From contig NC_059081.1 in the NCBI RefSeq assembly GCF_020497125.1, positions 13,728,105 to 13,792,104 of the forward strand: a stretch of DNA of 64,000 bases, read 5' to 3'. The notes beneath the pieces were generated by a model. It ran no database searches. It saw only the letters and a list, made by a program, of their open reading frames with translations, and was not told the DNA's origin. This DNA comes from Mauremys mutica. Taxonomy: Eukaryota; Chordata; Testudines; Geoemydidae. Numbering within the stretch: position 1 is the first letter of the stretch; every line of letters begins with the position of its first letter. The position numbers and the translations under genes are program-made. This document shows, piece after piece, positions 42,840 to 55,949 of this stretch.

Positions 42840-45815
42840 CACCCAAACCGACTACTTGTCCTTTTCTCTGATCAGTGTCAGAGCACAACATGATGACCTC
42901 AGAGAAGAAAAGCATACACAGACAGTCCACATCTGTAGAGGAAGACCTGCCCAAATTTATCCTTGGTGTTGCAGTTACACCAGAGATTAATTTGCCCTGA
43001 TATGTCAAAAGCTTCCATTAGCATTTGGGGTTACATCACCTTGAAGTCCAGCACAAGATGATTACTTCTCTTAGGAGACAATCACTTGTTAGTGAAATTA
43101 CAATTCCTTTGGATACCAGTTAAAGTTGACCAACAATTTTTCCTGTTCCCAAATAAATACAAAAAATCATCAATATTCATCTTAACTGCTCACAGAGGGA
43201 TCCCTTAGGTACCAACTTCCACTTCTGCTGAAATACATCTGTTCTCCCACCCCAAGGAATGCTGTTGTTCCATTCTTAATATATCATGGACAGTCATCAG
43301 TCAACTTTAGTGATTCATCTAGTAACATATCGAAAAAGCCAGCCTTTGAGTTAATGGGATGGTTCGTTCCAGCTGACAAAACAAAACAATAGACTGATTC
43401 CATAGGTTTAACAGGCAACACTACAATGTTTCATTTGGTCTTTTACAGTTCATCAGCCTTTATAACATTTAGTGGTTGTAATGGAAAAAGTATTTGTTGT
43501 ATTGTACGGATGTGCCACTATCATCTACTTGTATATTCCAAAATGTTACAATACATAAAGCTACTTCAAGGAAAGCAATATAAATAATTAATGCGGATAC
43601 AGCAGGTAAGATTTGGATCTGAAAGGCTGGACACCATCGGTAAAGGGTGCGCACCTTCAGTGAAAGGCCTTGGGACAGATTTCTTCATCTGCTGACCCGT
43701 TCATGTGAAAAAGCTAGAGTCATGTTTTGGACAATGCTTTTGCAGTTGAAGACAAGGAGCTGATAGCTACTTGAAGAGACTCAGATCAGCATGGTGCCTA
43801 ATCAAATAGCAAAACGTTGTTCGGTGCACCTGGGAAACTATTTTTTAAAATCTGTAATAGCTTATCTAATCCTGGATGAGTGATGGCGCATTCTATGGTC
43901 CAGAGTCATGGAAAATTTAGCTACAGAGCCATTTCAGTGATCTCAGTTTACATCCTGTTTTTACACCCAGATTTTAAGCATATACATGACAAGTTGGGCA
44001 ATCATTTGTTAGGCTGTTCTGAGGCTCTCTCGGAGTTTGTGGGACCCTTGCCGTAGCGCATTATATGTCTTTACATAGGCAGTCTCCATAAAATTGTAAG
44101 CAACATGTCTTTTGCCATAAATCTTTCCTCATCGTCAGCAATGAAGCAGTCACATTTCATCCCACCTGTTGAAAAGTTGGTGCCAAGAAAGTTATTAGCC
44201 AGTGGGAAAGAAAGACAAAGTAGCTACCAGCAAGACAGTCTGAGCTGGTGTGAATACATGGGAAACCCGTTAAAAAAAATCACTTGGTGTCAAAATACAT
44301 GTAACAGAATTCTCTGTGCAATGTGAAGGCAATCCCATGCTAGACAATGAACTACAGCAAACAGCATCGCCAGCTCAGATACCATTGTGATGGGGGTTGA
44401 ATATTTTAAAGAGAATAGAACAGAATAAATCCTCGTGGGACTGATTCTGCCACCCTTACTCATGCTGAGTAGCGCTGCTGTCCACTAAAGTAGAAGTATC
44501 TCAGGCTTATTCACGTTGAGTAGTAACTTACTCCATGACTTGTCCCAACAGATTGACTCATGGAACAAAGTCCTACTGAGCATGAATGAGTGCTAGTATC
44601 AGGCCCAGTGTGACTAAAGGTGGCCAAACCAAGTCCTAAACTAGCACTATTAGATGTTGGGCCAGTTCACCATTTTTATTTTTGTAGCTGTTGTTTGCCT
44701 TCCAGTTTGGTCCCCTGTTCGTGTTGACTAGTTGGCGAGGTTTTTTTGAGCTAAGGCAGGAAAAATAGTGGCGGGAAAGAGACCCGTGATATGGGTAATC
44801 TGCCCAGCAATGGGAAGCTATAAAGGAAATGTGCGCCCAGCACCAAATGCTGTCCGCCCCAGTGGCAGCCATGCTTGCTGTATCATCAAGAGAGAAGAAG
44901 AGAAGACTTCACCTCCCTGCCCTGCTATCATCGTGTTCCTGCCTCCATTGATCCTGTGTGGCATCCCTCCTGACCCTGTGTGAAGTTCCAAGTGGTCCTT
45001 GTCGTTGTTGTTTTCCAGTGACCCGTGGTCTTACCTGTTCAGTGTGTCTCTGCAGCGATGGTGAGGTACTTATTTAATTTGCTCTATATCCACTTATTTG
45101 TTCTGGGGTCCTGGATTACTGCCAATATTAGGGTGTGAACTCCTGAGTGGTTTTATGGTTCTGTGGTTTGTTTAATAAAATACCTTGTTTGTTTATACTA
45201 TACCTGCCTTTCCATTGCATTATTGGGATAAAGAAATCACCATTGGTGATAGATACAGTCGGGAAAAAGACCTGTGGGAGGGAAGGGTCCTTTATAAATA
45301 TTGCCTCCCAGGGTTAAATTACTGTTCCAGTAGATTTTCCAATCAACATAGACATTTGTTTATATTTTAAAAAATATTCTTTCATTTAAAGGAACATAAT
45401 CCACTACTTCTGAAAATTTTAAAGCCCCATCTTTCTTTATTACCGTCTCTAAGTCTAACATTTCTCTCCCTACTAATTGATTTTTTTGATTGATCAAAAG
45501 TTAAAAATATCCCTTTGTCCTCCATGTGGCAATGTTTATTTGCTTTTCCAAGGCTGCCACTATTTGTCGCTGATGGCTTCTGTTGGATCAGTTCTCTGAC
45601 TATGCAGCCCTGTCCTCAAGTGAGCCATGAGAATAGCTCTGGGGGAAGTTAATTCCTGGTGCTCACACATGGTATCATGTTCTTGACCTCACCAATGCGC
45701 CAAGATGTTGTGTGTGTGTCTACTGTTCTAGAATGCAAGAAGCAATCTCTAAGGAAATCTGCCTTATCCTAAAACACACTGAAAAGGCCATTCCCACCAA
45801 CATCAAGTTTGGAGA
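42840..45815. other. Intergenic, nothing recognised
   Basis: No supported gene, RNA or named repeat. Confidence 0.45.
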
Positions 45816-45819
45816 TATC

Positions 45820-46290
45820 ATAGACTCATAGACTTTAAGGTCATAAGGGACCATTATGATCATCTAGTCTGACCTCCTGCACAATGCAGGCCACAGAATC
45901 TCACCCACCCACTCCTGTAACAAACCCCTAACCTATGTCTGAGTTATTGAAGCTTCAAATCGTGGTTTGAAGACCTCAAGGTGCAGAGAATCCTCCAGCA
46001 AGTGAGCCGTGCCCCATGCTGCAGAGGAAGGCGAAAAACCTCCAGAGCCTCTACCAATCTGCCCTGGAGGAAAATTCCTTCCCGACCCCAAATATGGCGA
46101 TCAGTTAAACCCTGAGCATGTGGGCAAGACTCACCAGCCAGCACCCAGGAAAGAACTCTCTGTAGTAACTCAGATCCCATCCCATCTAACATCCCATCAC
46201 AGACCACTGGGCATACTTACCTGCTGATAATCAAAGATCAGTTGCCAAATTAATTGCCAAAATTAGGCTATCCCATCATATCATCACTCT
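45820..46290 (-). mobile_element. CR1 LINE 3' end, 5'-truncated
   Basis: 'catagactcatagactttaa', 'ggtcataagggaccattatg' and 'atcatctagtctgacctcct' are the complement of the CR1 terminus, and similarity with the copy at 15019 runs to 'ccccaaatatggcgatcag'. The match to CR1 as I recall it continues to 'gccaaaattaggctatccca'. Confidence 0.85.
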
Positions 46291-47445
46291 TCAGGTTCAT
46301 GTACAGGGAAATTAGGACTTTTACTCTCTTCCTAGCCACTAAAATACATGGGATCCATTTTTTTCTGATGCAGAAACCACATCTAAAAGGGCAAAAGTAT
46401 CATGAGAGAAGCAAACGACAAACTGACTTTCATAAAGCTGCTGTAGTATAAGGAATTCTAATAAAAAGAGGAGAGTGTAATAGTTTGCTTGCAGTACCTA
46501 AAGCGGACCACAAGATGTCGCTGGAAACCAGCATTTGAGAGCAAGCCCTTAACAACCCAAGGAAAAGCAACCCCAACCTGGGCCGTTTCAGCTTGTCATG
46601 AGTTCTGGGTGCCCCAGTCCAGATGTGCATTACTGTGGGTATCAATTTAAAGGGCCAAATTCCCTGCTAGTGTAAACTGGTACTGCTTCATTGAAAGCAA
46701 CAGAACGATGACAATTTATGCCTGCTGAGAATTCGCTCCAAAAGATTCTTTGCCTGGCTGCTGAGGTCTGTATGCTCCATGGATCCACAAAGGGATTTAG
46801 GCACTACTGCGATCCATGAAATCCCCACTCAGCTAACACTTAACCCTGTAAGGGCCTCGACTCCCTGGGCACTAAAATATTTGCAGTAAAACTCCCCTAG
46901 GCCCTTACGTTTCTGCCTCTGGGCACGCACAGACAGATGCCCAGACAGCTAGCTCAGCCCAGCAGGATCCTCAAACAGGGGGAAGATAGATGGGCCAGTG
47001 CCTATCTTGTCTCCAGGCCCGAGCACACAAAACAGCTAGAGTGGGGGCCCACCTTATAACTAGGCTTGGGAGAATCAGATTTTTACTGATAAATGTAAGT
47101 AAGTGTCAATTTCACTGGACATACACAAACCAATGAAAATATATTTCCAGTGATAATTAAAATGTATGGATGAAGTAAGAAAATTCTGCTCGAGAACTTA
47201 GTGGAGTTTGCTTTAAGGATATTTACTGTGTATATTTTGTCATGTGATGATGACAAATTGTGTTTTAGTGTTTATAAAGCTTTCATTTTTTGAATAAACA
47301 TCTACTGTCATTAATTATTGACCGAGCCCCCATAATTTCCAGCAAATGGATGAAAATAAAAAAGGGCTTAAAAACAAAACATCAACATTATCCATCAACA
47401 CTAAAAACAAAAAAACCAACCACCACCACCAAATTCTGCCAAGCC
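46291..47445. other. Intergenic with probable old repeat debris
   Basis: 'gatttaggcactactgcgat' near 46795 and 'ctccctgggcactaaaatat' near 46860 look like parts of a decayed 'ttaggcacctaa' repeat whose other pieces occur at 48490-48570. Borders cannot be set. Confidence 0.35.
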
Positions 47446-47772
47446 TATTTATAACCTTTAGCCTAGGGTACTCACCCAGGATGTGGGAGACCCCAGTTTA
47501 ATTCCCCCTTCGGTCTGATAAGGAGAAAGGGATTTGAACACCTCTCAGGTGAGGGCCCTGGAACATTGGACTATAGCTAGTTATTTAATACACAGTGGAA
47601 CATCTTCAACAGACGAGATTCTCACATCAAATAACCCACATCTCAGTGGTTAGGGCACTCGCCTAAGAGGTGAGGAACCCCTCTGCAAATCCCTTCTCAT
47701 CAGAGAAAGAATTGAACCGATGTCTCCAACATCCTGAAAGAATTCCCCAACCACTAGCCTAAAGGTTATAAG
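47446..47772. repeat. Foldback made of two inverted tRNA-like repeat arms
   Basis: 'tataacctttagcctagggt' at the left is mirrored by 'ccactagcctaaaggttata' at the right, and inward 'caggatgtgggagaccccag' mirrors 'tctccaacatcctg', while 'gagaaagggatttgaac' mirrors 'caaatcccttctc'. The right arm contains 'agtggttagggcactcgcct', like a tRNA A box. Arms are about 150 bases with substitutions and small gaps. Confidence 0.65.
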
Positions 47773-49490
47773 GGAGCTGCTGCCTCCTCTACTGGTGTGT
47801 GTGAAGTTAGGAAGGCACCATTCTCACCAGAAATTGTTTAGGTGCCTAAGCCGTCTGACTCCAGGAGATGTAGGCAAGCTGGCCTAGTAGTCAGAGCAGG
47901 AGTCAGGGCTAGTGGGCAGAGTCGGCATCCAGGATGGGCCATGGAGCCAAGGGTCAGCACCAGAGTCAACTGCCAGTTACTCGAGCCAGGGGTCAAGCCA
48001 GTAACTCATGACTGGAGACAAGGTTTAAGGGCAGGAACTGAAGGAGAGGCAAGGATCAAGCATGGAGCAAGAGCAAAAGCAGGGGTGAGGCTGGCACAAG
48101 CAGAATCTAATACAGCCACAACAGGAAATCAAAATCACCTTGCTGCTCGACAAACATCCTGTGCCTCTTTCCAGCTTAAAGAGCATAGTTGGACCAACCA
48201 GTGGAGCTGGGTGATCCTCCAGTCACAGTTCCTATAGGTGGTGCCTTGGCTGAGACTATAGTCTTACTAGTTTCCCAGTCACTGTGTGGAGGCCAGGATG
48301 TGGCTCTCTGGAGACTCCCAGGCCTGGGTTCAAGAGCAGAACTATCACAAAAGGCTCCTGGCTATGGCTCCTAAGCAGAAAAAGCCCCAAACTCTCTAAG
48401 GTGAGTGGGGCTGAGGATAAACTTCTCCCATTAGCTAGCTTGGGCAACTCCCTGCCAAGTATGCTGGCTTTTGTACATCCCAGTCTCAGGTGCCTATTGC
48501 ACACCAAACCTAGGCACCTAACTCAGGCTTTCTGGATTCCAGTGATTTCATAGGCGCCTAAAAGTTAGGTGGTGTGATGGTGGGGATTGCTACACCTACA
48601 CCCTTTTGTGGATGTGAGCCCCGGATCTCTGACAGGCAAATTAAAAACCAGACTCAGTAAATCAATAGCCGAATAGCCTTGGCACCTAAACTATTAATAG
48701 CAGCCGTGTTCTTTACAAGAAAATGAATTAGTACTAAATGCACACTCTAAAAATGAGATGACCAAAGGGGCCAAATTTTTCTGTCACTTACCCCAGGGCA
48801 ATGCCATTGGGCTGACACACGTGAGGTCACCCCACGTTTACAGCAGTAAATTTTAGCCACCAGATTTCAGGGAGGGCCTTCCACATAGGACTTGCACAGA
48901 CAACGAAAATGTAAGAAATGTGTCAATGTCTTGCAGGTCACTGCCAACAGTTAGAGGGGACAAGTAGCTGTTCAGGTACATACAGGAGGCATATGGGCCA
49001 TGACTTCCCCTGTCCCTCCAGGTAGTTAAAGATGGTGCTTGTAGGTCCCTAAGAACATCTTTTACATGAAAACAATGGGACTGTGCCCAGCAGGACAGAG
49101 CCCACAGTCTTCCAATATTGTGCTCAATTCCATAAGCCTGCCTGTCCGGTGATACTAATGCTGTTACAGCTGTTCTTTCTTACCTACAACCTTCTGCCAG
49201 TCAAGCTCCACCACAACTCCCAAGCTGGCCCTATTTCTCTCTCTGACAGCGGGGCCAGAAGACAACGCAACAGCTTCATACCAGCCACCACCCACCCTTC
49301 AACAGTGGAACTCTAATGGGAGGGTAACTTGTGGTGTCTCCATTCTAGCGGCGTAGGATCCTGCCCACGCAGAGGTCTGAGCTAGTGGCAGGAACGGTGG
49401 AAGGAAGCTCTCTACATTTGTCTGATCCAAATATTAAGACAATAGGGCTACTTTTAGGAGAAAGGCAGATTATGGGGAGGAGTGTGTTTT
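47773..49490. other. Intergenic, nothing recognised beyond repeat debris
   Basis: A 'ttgcacaccaaacctaggca' and 'ataggcgcctaaaagttagg' pair near 48495-48570 forms a weak palindrome. No gene is supported. Confidence 0.4.
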
Positions 49491-49494
49491 AACT

Positions 49495-49568
49495 GGGCCA
49501 GATCCTCAGCTGGTGTAAATCATCATCTCTCTATTGAAATCAGTGGAGCTACACCAATTTGCATCAAT
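49495..49568. repeat. Dispersed quasi-palindrome (cctcagctggtg family)
   Basis: 'gggccagatcctcagctggt' is followed by 'gtaaat', a centre 'attgaaatcagtggagct' and 'acaccaatttgcatca'. The left arm is near the apparent family consensus. Confidence 0.7.
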
Positions 49569-49892
49569 AGAGAAAATGGCCTAATGGGCAAATGAATTGT
49601 TCTTTCTCCCACAGCATCACACGGGTGAAATGTTTTCTGGCAAAGGACGTTCTGAGGGGAAAATGTTTGTATTGATAAACCACTAGGAGAATGTGAGCTA
49701 TTGGGGCAGCACAAGCCGCCAGAACAAATTGCCGTGGGGGGACTTGAAGCCCCTCGCCGGTTAGTGTGGTCAATAAAGGGACAATGTCAGGGTTACTGAG
49801 CTTTAGAAGAACTTCTGCCGTACAGTGAAGGCAAATAAGCCATGCACTAGATCAATAAATAACCAAATAGGGGTCCCATGGCTTTGGGAGGT

Positions 49893-49912
49893 TACACACA
49901 CACACACACACG
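49893..49912. repeat. (CA)n microsatellite
   Basis: About ten CA units, uninterrupted. Confidence 0.9.
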
Positions 49913-50046
49913 CATTGACTTGTTTAGGATGACAAAAAGTCACAGACACGGATTTTCTGCACCAGAAATTAGAGCTGGAATTATCTCTGTCAGCACAAAA
50001 GCGAAAGAGGAAAGACTTGCCAGAACCCCAAAATGAATCTGGCCTT

Positions 50047-50115
50047 GTAAGGGCTTGTCTGCACTGGGCTGCAGCGTGGACTACGGGGGTGTGAATTGCA
50101 GGGGGGGTGAATTTC
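50047..50115. repeat. One terminus of a foldback-type DNA element
   Basis: 'gtaagggcttgtctgcactg' resembles the left ends at 10850 and 25081, TAA included. No matching right end is close by. Confidence 0.35.
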
Positions 50116-50689
50116 AAACAGGACAACGTTAGGTGTTAGAAAGTCGACTGTGGGTAAAGTGGTGGTGGAGGTTTCCAGGGCAATTAGGCATGCAGTTTAC
50201 CCCAAGGCATATTCCCCAAGGCAGGCATATTCCTGAAGTAATTCATGGCTTTGAGAGAATGAAGTTTCCAAATGGTGCTGTGGCCATAGATTGGTCTTGT
50301 TTGTCCTCTGCAAAGAGCACATGAAAACTTCAAAGGGCACTATTCCACTGCTATGCAGGCCTTCGTGGACCACATTGGGAAAGTTCACGATACCAGGGAT
50401 TTTCGTTGTTCAGGCGTCTACATTCATGGACAGGCTGGGACACTATTCCCACCAAATGCTATTGTCATCAATGGAGTTACTGTCCCCACTGTTATCCTGG
50501 GGGACCCCCACAAGTCCCCCCGGCCTCCTTGATTTATGAATTTGTATCCTGATTTCAGATGCCCTGGCAAAAGATGGTTTAATTACACTCTCAGCTGGTT
50601 GCTAAATACACTTTTGGCAGATTGAAATCCCATTGGAGATCTTTACAGACCCGTTTGAGTTCCAGGATCATCAACACTATGCATACTAC

Positions 50690-50946
50690 CAGGGCCGCCC
50701 AGCGTGGGGACAATTTGCCCCAGGCCACGCAGGGGCCCTGAGAGCCCTGGCCTGGCAGCGGTCCAGGTCTTCGGCAGCATTTCGGCAGCGGGGGGCCCTT
50801 CAGTGCTGCAGGAGATGGGGAGCGACTGAAGCCCCACCACCCACCCGCTGAAATGCCGACGAACACCTGGACTGCTGCTGGGTGAGTACAAGTGCCACAG
50901 CTCCCCCCCTTTGCCCCAAGCCCCCTGACTCCTCTGGGCGGCCCTG
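50690..50946. mobile_element. hAT-like MITE with 7/8 target duplication
   Basis: Ends 'cagggccgcccag' and 'ctctgggcggccctg' are inverted repeats; flanks catactac (50682-50689) and cttactac (50947-50954) differ at one base. The interior carries 'ggtcttcggcagcatttcgg', also seen in the element at 23341, so the families share internal sequence. Confidence 0.85.
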
Positions 50947-50959
50947 CTTACTACTGTGG

Positions 50960-53935
50960 CTTGCTAGGCTCTTCACAATCTTTGTGAAGCCAGAAGTGAG
51001 CCATTTCTCCCTGACTAGATCTATGACAGCTAGGGGCCGCTGGATCAGTATGCTGAGCTAGAAAGTCCACCTAGCACTGCTGGAGCTGGATGCACCCAGG
51101 CAGCAGAAGTCAGGGATGCTTTGTGCTCCCACACTATGGACTTGCATGGCTCAAGGGAAGGGGGTGGGGGGAATAGTGCTTTATGATGTGCTTGTGGGGT
51201 GAAGAGTGGGGTTTCAATGCTGTAGAATTGGTGGGAGGTTGGTTGCCATGCAATGTGCTTATGAATGACATGACCACTTCTCAGTTTTTTCTGCTGAGTT
51301 CTGTCCACCTCCCTTGGCCCCCATTCCTGTTCCAGGAACCGTGAAGCAAATGCCTGCTCCTGCACTGAAACCCCATCCTTAAGCTGTACAGCCAGCCTGA
51401 GCCTTTCCTTGCCTCTTAGCATGCCTTTACTCTAGCTGTAAGTCCCTTTGTCTTTGGTACTGAGCCTGTTTGTTGGCCCTCACCAGAACTTCAACCATTA
51501 GGTCATCCCAGAAACACTTCCTCTTGGAATGGTCTGTGGGAGTGGCCCAGGTTTCTGCTGCAATGTGGGCGAGCTGAGGAGGTACTGCAGCCAGTAGAGG
51601 TTGAAGGGCTTGAAATAGGACAAGACACATAGGGTTATTGTCTCAAATAGCTCAGTGCAGGAGCACAGAAAAAATCCTTGTGTAATTTCAGATAACATGT
51701 TATTTTTCCAAACTGAACTTCAGTCTATTGTGAGAGGGATGTTTCAGACCAGAGAAGCTCCCTAGATAGAGCCGGGTTAATCACAATGGAAGAAGTGCAG
51801 AAACAATGGTAAGTTAAAAAGTCAAAGCTATTTTTTGTTTTCTAAACGTTGCAGAACTCTTTGGGTTGGGGATAGGGGGAGTGCCCTCAAGGGCTGTGCT
51901 GCAAAAGCTTTTTCTATCATTTCAGGCCTTCCATGCTTTGGAGGACAACGCTGTTCTTGTGGTGCCTGAGGGAGATGTTATTCCAAGCTGCTGCTGGGAA
52001 AACTGCAGTGTATGCAGCCAAAGCATTCCAATATATAGCGACTGAACAGCACATCTGTGAGTTGCGTGGGCTGGTCAGCTACCGAAGTCCCTGAAATGTG
52101 ACTACCAAACTGGCATTCCTGCTTCAGGAAAAGTTTGCACCTATCGGCACGCAGGATTGGGTCAGAATTCAGGAGGGAATCGACAGGATGCTGCATTAGC
52201 TTACACATGGCGTAGTCCGTCAGAGCTTAATGCAAACATACAGAACGCCACAGCCAGCCTCCTTCCTCCCCATTCTCCCCTGCCACAGTTCTGGAAAAAA
52301 ATTCAAATTCAGTCGAATTTGGCACCAATGCTTTTGTCACCTATGGACTGCAAGGACTACCTTTAACTGAGGTGAACTAGATTTGTAAAGGCAAAGTATT
52401 TCCTCCCCTCCTCTGCCCCAATCAGTTCACTGTTTCCAGGTGGCCTGTTACACCATTGAGTGGTTACAGAGTGGCGTCCTTACAGGCCTTATTATTTTTA
52501 AGAAATAGGACTGCCCGAGCAAAAATCTGTGCCTGCTTAAGTCAAACATTACTTTCAAGGAGTTTTTACTATTTACATTTCCCAGTCGCCATTTTGAAAG
52601 GCACCTGATAGGGGGTGATAGGGTGAGGGAGCCACACTCCCCTGGTAGCATACAATCCACCAATCGCAGCTACACACTGGGAGCTGGGGCTTCTAATAAC
52701 TTTTGCATTGGTTCACAGAATGGAAATCCCGCCCTTACTGTATTAATAAACATTAACATGAAGCCAGAAACATACTGGTCTCAGGGACAGCTTCTGTCCC
52801 TTCCATGTTTGCTGCAGGCTCCTTGGTGGCAGTTTCATGGAGGTGGGGACAGGGGGTGGAGAGGGAGGGAATCAAACAGCTCCACTGAGTATGGCCCAGG
52901 GTGTGCTGCTGCTCCAAAGTCTCTTCTAGGACTGGATTCAGCAACAGAGTCACTTCAATGTCCTGACTCGGCACCTGCTGTTAGCTCCCATCATGCCCCA
53001 TGCTGGATACTGGGGACAGCAGGCTACCATCCAGGGGACCAGGTCAACATGCAGCACCGTTGGCTCTGCACTTGGCGCGGTGCCCAGCACCCGGTCAAAC
53101 TCCTCGTAAAACGGGCATAATATCGGTGAGTTGCCTGAGGTGCAGATCAGGTCCCTGGTTTTCCTGTACTCATTCTTCAGCTGATTAATCCACTCCCTGC
53201 ACTGGTCAGTGGTTGAGTAAATTAGCAACGCTGCCACCTTCTTTGCTGTTTGCTGGCATGCATGGTTATTCCTGGTACTCTTACTAACGTCCTCTGTTTT
53301 TCTGGCTTTGCACCCGAGATTTACCCACATCTGGCTGTGCCCCCATGACCATGAAACAGTGTTACTTTGCAAAGGACTCTTCAGTTCAGCTCCCCTTGCA
53401 AACACAGTAGGCTCTCTGATGGTGTTCAGAAGACAATGGAAGGGTTAAACGCTTGTCTCAATGAGCGGCTGCGTGACAGCAAGGAGGGCTGCTTCCATTT
53501 CCCTGGAGTCAACTGGAGCTTCTTCTGATAGAGAAGACAAAGGAAGTTGGCCCATGGGATTGTTGGACTTTGGTGGACTCCCAGGACCTGAGTGGGGATT
53601 GAGGAGGCTGGGGAAGTTGAGTGTACTTGGCAAAGCAATAGGGCTCAAACCCTCTAGCCCCTCAGGGTCCAAGCCAGAGTCTGAGAGATTTGTGTGAAGA
53701 CGGGTTTGGGCTGATGCTTGAGTCTGAGCCCAGTCTTACATTGCAGTGTAGACATAAGATGCCAGGCACAACCTAGTACCCATACGAAGAACCTTGGAGG
53801 TCACAAGGAGGAGATCATCATTCTAGTCTTCTCTTTTTTAAAGCACAAGATCATGAGTAGCTCGTGAGGGACATCTTTGCCTTCTCAAAAGAAACCATCT
53901 TTAAATAATTATTTTGGATTTGGAGAGATTTATAA
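50960..53935. other. Intergenic, nothing recognised
   Basis: Frames of up to 165 codons (52623-53120 plus, 52950-53405 minus) lack domains, splice support and codon character; I do not call them genes. Confidence 0.45.
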
Positions 53936-53940
53936 TGATT

Positions 53941-54010
53941 TGGGGCTTGATCCATAGCCCACTGACGTACATTGGAACCTTTCAACTGTCTTGAATGGGC
54001 TTTTTACACA
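53941..54010. repeat. Dispersed repeat with actgtcttgaatggg core
   Basis: 'ggggcttgatccatagccca' then 'ctgtcttgaatgggcttttt' aligns with 30690-30760. A second, weaker copy follows at 54037-54095 ('gggcctgatgcaaagtcagt', 'ttacttcagtaggctttgaa'). Confidence 0.55.
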
Positions 54011-54126
54011 GAGACAGGAACCTACTGACTCGCTTTGGGCCTGATGCAAAGTCAGTCAGGGAACGTTTCCGTTTACTTCAGTAGGCTTTGAATCTTAATT
54101 CCTACACAACAGGAAAAAGTTCTACC

Positions 54127-54295
54127 AGCCAATATTTTCAAAAGTGATTAATGAGTTGGGCTTGCCTCCATTTTTAAGCACCCAGTTTAAGACATCTTGG
54201 GTTTCAGAAAGTGCAGAGCACCCACCATTTAAGATGTCTCAAGTTGGAATGATGGAAACACCTCAAATCACTAGTCACTTTAGATAATCTTGGCC
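54127..54295. repeat. Dispersed quasi-palindrome (ttttcaaaagtga family)
   Basis: 'gccaatattttcaaaagtga' is mirrored by 'tcactttagataatcttggc', and inward 'gacatcttgggtttcag' is mirrored by 'aagatgtctc'. Imperfect, about 170 bases. Confidence 0.6.
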
Positions 54296-54299
54296 CAAA

Positions 54300-55930
54300 C
54301 CAATATGCCTCATAGTCTACCACTAATAAACTTTTACTGCCTCATAAAGCCATTATTATTTTAGGCCCTGTCAAAGTGGTGAGATAGACATGAAAACTGA
54401 AACAGATTCAAAGAACTTATGTATTAGTTTTATTGAAGCAAGTGAAAACTAAGAAGAGAGGTGTGTCCTGTTTTACATTTAAGAGATGCATCGCCAGCTC
54501 TCACTCATATTATTTCATTTACTTACAATCAGAAGAATTTTAAACTAATACTATGGAAAACTGTAAGAGAACACAGAGGTCTATTCCATAATATCTTGAT
54601 GGAAACAGGCTCTGTAGCATCTCACTCACATGTTCGTCAGTGATGTCACTCTTTTTAGTCCAGAAATTAGCTCCATTCCACCCAAATGTCCTAGAACAAA
54701 GAGCTTGAAACATAGGCTAGAGAAAGAATTATTTGCGCTAAAGGAATGAATCCCACAGCACACAAGCAGTTTCCTGCATGAGTCATTTTTTGTGTCCCTC
54801 ACTTTGGGTCTTTGCCACACCTTGTAGCTCACAGTTGTGCCTAGCTGGGCTGAGAGGTGATCTGTAAGGAAGACTGAAAGCCAGGTAGAAGAAACAGTTC
54901 CAAACTACAACAACTTCTCCCATGTTCGGGGCTTCATCCAAAGTGCCAGTGATGGTAAAACTCGGAATGTGAAATCTCCCGAGTGAAAAGGAATTAGTCA
55001 ACCCCATATTCATGAAATATTGAGAGCTAATTATATGTGCATCGGAAACCTCTGGGGAAGGGAGATGGAGGCCTTTCATTAGACAGTAACTGGAACTTTT
55101 TCATCATTTGTCTAGCTCAGGAATGTGATGTTGTTAGACTGGCGAGGGACCCTCCATTTGGCTGCAGGGCTGGGAGTGCTAGTTCCATTTTCCTATGGCA
55201 TACCTTGGAAATAGCCCTCAGCTTTAGCAGGTATCTTAAAAGTGCTGGATAGCCCTCTCCGCCTCCCTTCACAAGCGATTGTCAATGAAAATATATATAT
55301 ATATATAGCATGCACCACATGACATGGACAACAATATTGTGAAGTCATTCTCCAGTCCAGAAAGTATTCCAGCTGGCCTTCCCACCTGCCCTCCCCTCCA
55401 TAAATCAATCAATCCGGATTCAATCCCTTTCTCTTTGGTGTCTTGGCTGCAGAAGCCAGCCTGTTTCTCCCAAGATGTTTCTGTCAACTTCAGATTCAGG
55501 GGTTTGTTATTTATTTATTTTACAGCCCCGCGGACTCCTTCTGCAGCCAAGCTGAGCGCATTTCGCTCCCCCGCTCCACTCAGACGGGGCACAGAGCTTG
55601 ACAAAGAGTGGAGCAGGGGGCTATTTCGGATGGGGGCAATTTTCAGATCTCAAACCCCCTTCTGCGGTGGTTTTCTTTTAAATAAGGAAGGGGCCGTTTT
55701 AAATAGTTCAAAGGCGTTTTAAAAGGCGCCTCCGTAGACAAAACCTCCCAGCAAATCTCTTGCCTTTCCTAACTGTGCAGTCACTTTGGATCCCAGAAGG
55801 CCTCCCCTGCCGCAGGCTTCCTAAACAAAGACCGCCTTGAAGAAGGAGGAATAGATACAATCCAGGTTTATTTGTTACTGAACAAAACCTCCAGGGCCTG
55901 AGCCCTGCACTCTATGGCTCTATAACCCAC
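54300..55930. other. Intergenic, transition to low-repeat DNA
   Basis: A (TA)n run lies at 55290-55308. Otherwise no feature is recognised; transposon fragments become rare from here on. Confidence 0.45.
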
Positions 55931-55949
55931 TGCCCTTCAGGGGCGCTGG

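Noticed and set aside
47630..47690. tRNA gene candidate
   Set aside because: There is an A-box-like sequence, but no intact cloverleaf or anticodon arm is evident and it lies inside the foldback repeat.
52623..53405. Opposing frames of 165 and 151 codons
   Set aside because: No recognisable domain, no exon borders, weak start context and overlap on opposite strands.
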